In this document: positions 58,220-64,000 of the stretch, one piece after another
Layout of the letters: every line of letters begins with the position of its first letter
Position numbering within the stretch: position 1 is the stretch's first letter
Translations under genes and position numbers: made by a program
Notes under the pieces: generated by a model
The model's database searches: none
What the model was told of the DNA's origin: nothing
Seen by the model: only the letters and a program-made list of their open reading frames with translations
From: Leuctra nigra
Lineage: Eukaryota; Arthropoda; Insecta; Plecoptera; Leuctridae
Direction of reading: 5' to 3'
DNA: 64,000 nucleotides
Assembly (NCBI GenBank): GCA_934045905.1
Contig: OW203771.1
Location: 23,692,069-23,756,068 of the forward strand

Positions 58220-59599
58220 TCACTTGGGTGGGTCAATCTCTTCAATTGTGAGATGTAGATCTTGATTGGTGTCCAACTTGTTTATTTCTTCAAGGATTCC
58301 TTCACGAGTCAGATCTGGTCGCTCACGACTGAGATATTCAGACGCTTCGTCGTAGGTCAGGAGGCCGTCCTTGTTGGTGTCAGCGTCATTGAAGATATCT
58401 TGCCCTGTTTCACTCTTCTCAGTTGCTGATAGCCCTGCGGAATAGTGGAATACTAAAAATACTAAAGCATTAATTATATAAATTAAATATACCTATTAAC
58501 AAAATGTTATTTTTGGTAAATGTATGATTTTTAAATTTAGAGGAAAGAAAGCTAATTTAAGTTCACTGAAGTTGACTTTTGATTGTACGTAATAAAACAA
58601 AATATATACAAATAAATTAACAACCATTGACAATAGTAACAATAGTACTTGATTCAACGTGCATGGAACTAGCTTCACACTACTATAGGAGAGGTGGGAA
58701 CACTTGAACATTCTTGGTGATACCAGCTCCATGGGGAATTGACCAATGGATTAACATAGGAATTACTTTTGAGTAGGTGGCGCTCAGGTAGTGAACAGTG
58801 GAACTAATTTGAATTTTGGAACGAAATGCAAGCTTAAATTAGTTCTTATGTCTGCCACACAATACATAGAGCGCCAGCTGCTCAAAAGTGAATTCCCCTA
58901 TAATTCGTATTCAAGATTGCCAATGGTGATGGATTGAAGAGTCCCACCTCTCCTATATATATGTGTGAAGCTAGTTCCATCCACTTTGCTTGATTGACTA
59001 CTTAAACTTTAACTACTGGTTCTAGTTTTTAGATCCAGTTGCTGTGGGTTAGTTCATTCATTTCGATACCATCACTTTTCTGTCAGTTATATCAAAATGT
59101 TAACTATGTCAAATGCTTACGTGCTTTACTAATTGGACAAAAAATTAGTGAATTATGAGAAAATTGTAGTCCTAATGACCGTGCAAAATTTGAACTCGAC
59201 CATTATAGTTTTTCTGACAATAAGGAGAAATGTATTTTATTTAAATGAACTGATTTCAATAAAATTTGGGTCTGCAAACAAGAGAGTTTTTCCGCACATG
59301 TGTTCAAAATTTCAGCTCGATCGGAGAAACGGTGCGACCTGTACACCGGTGAGGGACAGGAAACAAAATAAAATCGTATACAAACAAAGATCCGTGCCAA
59401 AAGAGCGAAAAGGAGTCGCTCACTCATTAATTAGACTGTCATTAATAATTATTTTCATGTTTCCCAATTAAAAACTATAATGTTGGTTTGCGTCAAGATA
59501 TAATTATTGTGTATGCATTCTACATAAAAAGAGAGGTGACTTACCACTGCAAATCAGACAAATGCCCAGCACCAGTATGGACAACTTAAGAACAGCCAT
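58220..59599 (-). CDS. Small secreted EF-hand calcium-binding protein
   Basis: Two exons on the minus strand: 59545-59599 and 58220-58434, with a phase-1 intron of 1110 bp, giving 89 aa. Exon 1 encodes MAVLKLSILVLGICLICSG, a typical signal peptide. Exon 2 has two EF-hands: loop 1 DTNKDGLLTYDE, canonical with Gly at position 6 and Glu at 12; loop 2 DTNQDLHLTIEE, with Leu in place of Gly but Asp1, Asp5 and Glu12 kept. It probably binds calcium outside the cell or in the secretory pathway. A small secreted two-EF-hand protein may be salivary or developmental, but that is speculation. AATAAA occurs on the minus strand at 58160-58155, 60 bases after the stop. The intron holds a MITE and a Helentron fragment. 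A related gene is at 63249-63508. Confidence 0.85.
58664..58980. repeat. MITE in the EF-hand gene intron
   Basis: About 317 bp. Inverted ends of about 35 bp (TGGAACTAGCTTCACAC and complement; AGGAGAGGTGGGA further in). Confidence 0.8.
59110..59430 (-). mobile_element. Helentron-like element, degraded copy
   Basis: Contains the family blocks AAAATTTCAGCTCGATCGG and AGATCCGTGCCAAAAGAGCG and a mutated terminus (GTCGCTCACTCATTAA). Located in the EF-hand gene intron. Confidence 0.5.
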
Positions 59600-59988
59600 T
59601 GTCAGTCAGTCAGTAAGTAACAAGTGAATATCATCTTCGTGTTCAACTCATATATACCACCGTTTATGTAATTCACTTAATGACATGATTGTGTAATGAT
59701 GATAATGCACACTTGTTTGAGCATTGCAAATTGGTGACATCATGAATGCATCCGGCCACACTGTGCAGTTGCAACGGGACAATAATCACTGCAGGTAAAA
59801 CAAACTGCAGGTGTACTAAACATTTCTTAGCTGCAATCTCTGTATTGACTTGATGTTAATTTGTACGCATTTTCAGTCGACTGTCGCTTCAATGCAACAA
59901 TAATTATTAATTTGAAAAATATGTTTTATGAAGTAATTAGATTACTTATATATTATAGGAATGCCTCATTTACTTTAGTTTAAAATGA

Positions 59989-61303
59989 ATCCCCATAAAA
60001 AACACTCCGTGTAAAAATACCCGCCAAGTCTCTTCAACTATAAAAAAATAGAAGAAATCTAAAAATTCAACACTGAAAAGAAGTGATATCAAAAAATGAG
60101 CCAAGTCAAAACTTAATTTTAAAAACCAAAATATACTTGGCGCATCGTGTATATAAATAGTATAGAAGAATATGCCAAAAATTAAATGTACCTAAATATA
60201 TATAATATACCTATAATGCCCTTAAAAACGATGCGCCAAGTATATTTTGGTTTTTAAAATTAAGTTTTGACTTGGCTCATTTTTTGATATCACTTCTTTT
60301 CAGTGTTGAATTTTTAGATTTCTTCTATTTTTTTATAGTTGAAGAGACTTGGCGGGTATTTTTACACGGAGTGTTTTTTATGGGGATATCACTTATTTTT
60401 TTAGTTTATTTACACAACTTGTAACACACATCGGAGCAACAATGACCAATTACTTTTAAAAAATACGCCATTTCCGAATTGGTTAATACGAAAAATTGTG
60501 TTTGGTGCTCAATATACCTAAGCTTAAAGTGATATTCCATGAAGAATTGCGCAAGCTTCGTTACAATCAGTCCAGCCGTTTTCGAGATATGGTATCACTT
60601 CCGGTTTTCAAAATGGCGACTAAAATTACTGCCACATAGAATTTATTTCTATAAATGTTATGTATCATTATAAGCCTTCTGAATATGTAGTTATTGTAGT
60701 AAGAGGTCATTTAAATCTAGTTCTTCATTTTCATGACGTCATTTCCGGTTTCGGTAATAGTACATCTCTACTTTAACTATTGATATTCCATATAGATGAC
60801 CGTCTGAATCATTTGGCGCTGGTTTAATTCCTAACGGTCTAGCTGTTTTCGAGATAATACGTCACTTCCGGTTTCAAAATGGCGGCTTCCTGTTGGTTTT
60901 ATAAAAAGGCACCTCAGACGCCAAAAGTGCACATGTGGTGAAAATTTCAGATCGATCGGCTCAGCCGTTTAGGCTGTGGCGGTGATTGCGGTGTTTCCTG
61001 ATATCATCATCATCATCATCAGATCAAGATAGGTTTTAAAAGGGGTGTAATTTCACGTTTTTCACGGCCCTCTAGCTCGCAAACGGCATAACATATTGTT
61101 CCCTAATTTGGTATATGTAGTGGGGTGGGCCATAGCTCGAAATTAAGATATATCGCAACAATGTCCGAAAATGTCGTGTTGTTGCTTACAGTAAAAGTGG
61201 TTGGTCTGCTCCTCAGTTTATTATGCATATACGGTATGTTGAGTGAGTGTGAGTGTACGGTACGACTTGGCTGGGTGGAGCGACCGCTCCACTAGATAGA
61301 AAA
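59989..61303 (+). mobile_element. Family A element, full-length copy A4
   Basis: Palindromic head at 59989-60387 with arms of about 170 bp in near-perfect pairing, then the body (CACTTCCGGTTTTCAAAATG and related units) and the terminus GAGCGACCGCTCCACTAGAT. Colinear with A2. Confidence 0.78.
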
Positions 61304-63248
61304 TTTGTCAAATTATATATATTTTTTTTACGAATATTAATTGCGAATATTGGTCGTTGATGATTTATTGAAGCCGTTATGATGGTAGGGAGGAGGGGCC
61401 GTATTATTAAAAAAAGTTGAGACTACTAAATTTTAAAAAATTGCTTTCGGGTCCGGAATCAACTCTTGTATCAAAGAATAGTTCAAGAATTTCTAATGTC
61501 ATTACTCATTACACATATACTTACAAAAAGTTGCAAATATGGCCCCAAATTAATTTTCAATATGGATTTTTTTTCACGCAACTCTTGTGATTTCAGTTTA
61601 CATTATTATCTACAATTAGGTTTCAGGCACCCCCTTCCCCCACCACATATTTACCACGCCACCACCCTGGGGAATTTGGATATTTTTATTTTCCAGTCAA
61701 GGAATAAAATTAAAATTAAGACGGCCAAGCGAGCGTTCCCAGTACAATTTTCTAACAATCACGACTTATTTATCTTTTAAAGCAACTGTATTGTGTCACA
61801 CAACTACACAATGAGTAGTGAAAATTACTTGTACTATAAATCAATGTCACACTGTAGAAATTGAATACCATAATAACAGTTATTTTATGAAAGTTGAGAT
61901 GCAGATATGGTATTATTTTATTTGTTGTATGAAGAGTTATCAACACATTTATTTACAAAGTTTGATAGATGTATTCTAATTTTAAAACAGTAAAATAGAC
62001 AATGACATTTGTCGATCGTATAACTTAAGTTAAAAGTTATTTGACAATTGGGAAATAGACAATAAAATTTCAATGAAACTTCCCAACTTCTTTTTTAAAT
62101 TTTCTTATAAACTGTTTTGTAATAATCTTTCCATAAACGCCTGACATTGGTTGAAGGTCAAATCCTTCACATTGCTTGCCAGCGCTATCACCGCGCATTC
62201 TTGTTAATTATCTATTATGTCAAGTTTCACTCATGCAGTAAAAAAGCTTTTAGAGTCACGATATAATCGCACTTTATTAAAAAGTAAAACAAAGAGTCTT
62301 ACATCGTGAAACCAACCCAAAATGTTTGTAAAAATTAGATAGTTTGAAGTTTTATGAAGCGAGCGTCACAATGGGACTCATTACTCTTTCTCTGTTTTGT
62401 GTGTGTGTATTTTTGTGTATCCAGAGATTGGATCGGTTCAAGCAATTGATACGAAATTTCATGTGATTGGTGGATACCAATCACATCCAATCCAATCTCA
62501 GTACCAATCACTGAGAATACATTCTCAGGAACAACTTAACATTTAGCTTTGAGAATGAGAGCCATTGCGTTTTATACTTCTTTTTTTGTGTTCAAGAAAA
62601 CTTTCAAAATCTTTAGTACTTTCGTATTAGTGGGTAAGTCAAGATTATAACGTGTAGATTTGGCATTGTATGGAGTCCAATGCTTGACATACTTAATTTA
62701 GTTTTGTTATTTAACATTTTGATAGATTATATCGACTGATAGATTAACTTGTATTTATAGGGAACAAAAAATAAATCTATAACATCCATAAACTAAATAC
62801 ATACCTAACAAGCGCTTGGACACAGCGTATACATTTAACATAGGTACGCATTTACTTATCCTACAGAATATCAATAATGGAAAATAATACTGTTTGAATT
62901 ATAGAAACTTCCAAATGCTTGTAAAATATATTTAATCGCCCAAAGGCAACACAAAATAATGCTCCAGTGCTTTTTTTTACATTTCCATTATTGTTTTAGT
63001 TTTAATACCTTTGAGCGGTTGGATAAGTGCTTCTGTTTTTAAAATAAAGTTGATATTTTTTATTTTTTATTTTTAATAATACTGCTTTTTGGTACTTACA
63101 TAATCTTAATTTTAATTTTGGTCAAAAGATTAGACAGATTATTTAAGGAGCTTTTTAACTGGATTGTTAATAACTGTTACTATACATTATATAATTTTTT
63201 TATTTGTATGCCACATGATCAAAGCAATTTAAAATATTAAATAATTAA
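61304..63248. other. Intergenic DNA between the two EF-hand genes
   Basis: AT-rich. No gene or well-bounded repeat recognised; only short runs of A/T and a small hairpin around 62462-62515 (CCAATCAC / GTGATTGG type). Confidence 0.35.
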
Positions 63249-63508
63249 TTATTCATTGATAACAATGACAACTGAATCTTCCTTGTTGTCCCCATCTTCA
63301 TTTCTCTTATTCGAGTCAATCTCGTCCTCTTCCAGAATGTCATCCTTATTGGTATCCACCTTCACCACTTCTGCGTCTATCTGATCAAGAGTTAGACTTG
63401 GATACTCTTTGCTGAGATAAATATCAGCTTCTTCGCGTGTCAACTGACCATCTTTGTTCGCGTCTTCTTCCTTGATCACATCGTCAGCTCCGTACTCGTC
63501 GGCGAGGC
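63249..63508 (-). CDS. EF-hand calcium-binding protein, 3' exon only
   Basis: Terminal exon on the minus strand with an AG acceptor at 63510-63509. It encodes 86 aa after a split Gly codon: LADEYGADDVIKEEDANKDG, then two EF-hand loops (DANKDGQLTREE and DTNKDDILEEDE), then an acidic Asn/Asp/Glu tail ending SVVIVINE and a stop. Splice phase and position equal those of the gene at 58220-59599, so the two are paralogues. The missing 5' exon should encode a signal peptide; none is found up to base 64000, so it lies beyond the window. The tail is about 17 residues longer than in the paralogue. Confidence 0.75.
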
Positions 63509-64000
63509 CTGCAAAATATGTACATATCGTATGAGCAGAAGTACTAACTGGATTTTGAAAAAAAAACGTTTTTTTCCATAAATGCATATGTATTATTTCC
63601 CCTTTGCAAAAAGTGTTTGGAAAACATAAAAAATTAAAAAATTAAAATTAAAATTATTTTTAGTTACATCAAAAACAGAACAATGTTACATTCACTTTTT
63701 GAAGGTATTGCAATATGAAAGTCCATTAAACGTGGTAACTTGTGCTCGTTGTTATACATTTTGTTAAATTTGCAGTTCTTTAATATGTGAAAATACTGCA
63801 GATACAAATCGCAGGTACTAAATTTATATTTTGGATTGGTCGGTTTCATAATTTTAATTTTATTTCCACTTCATACGGTATTCTCATGTATCAAAATAAT
63901 TTGAATGTCCTTCTATCGTACAATAAAACAATACTTACAATAGGGAAGTCTCATGAAATTTTATTCTAGTGAATTTCTATAAATAAACACAAATAATAAT

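Overview
This is a eukaryotic nuclear window, almost certainly from an insect genome. Genes have short exons with canonical GT-AG introns. The gene content is insect-specific: an insect-style tandem SLC17 transporter cluster, an odorant receptor and a gustatory receptor. Intergenic DNA and introns are AT-rich and packed with nested transposable elements. The mix suggests a hemipteran (planthopper-like) genome, but that is inference. One 200-base assembly gap lies at 48981-49180.

Region 1 (about 520-27534) holds three head-to-tail paralogues of an SLC17/MFS anion:cation symporter of the sialin / 'putative inorganic phosphate cotransporter' type. All three have the same nine-exon plan and the same intron phases, and eight of the nine exons can be placed to the base. 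Copy 1 (642-14002) has an 8.9 kb intron 2 filled with repeats, including a Penelope-like element arranged as a near-perfect 1.54 kb inverted repeat. Copies 2 and 3 have introns of about 390 bp at the same place. Copies 1 and 2 are very similar in exon 3, exon 9 and the 5' leader, as expected from recent duplication or gene conversion.

Region 2 (31660-53415) holds two chemoreceptor genes. An odorant receptor can be followed through five exons (31660-37780). Its next exon appears only as a tandem triplicate of damaged copies at 40749-41010. A four-exon gustatory-receptor-like gene (49193-53415) starts beside the assembly gap and ends with a stop codon that falls inside a repeat terminus. Between them lie a fold-back array built of 300-bp tandem units (43800-46690), a LINE reverse transcriptase and many MITEs.

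Region 3 (58220-63508, minus strand) holds two small EF-hand protein genes. They share a splice phase at the same point and look like tandem paralogues. The first is complete, with a secretion signal. The second lacks its 5' exon in this window.

The repeat landscape has several recognisable families. One has structural hallmarks of a non-autonomous Helentron. One is a TTAA-flanked, piggyBac-like MITE family. One is a palindrome-headed element of about 1.3 kb present in several copies. There are also two related tRNA-derived SINEs. Several insertions can be shown directly because an uninterrupted copy of the target exists elsewhere in the window.
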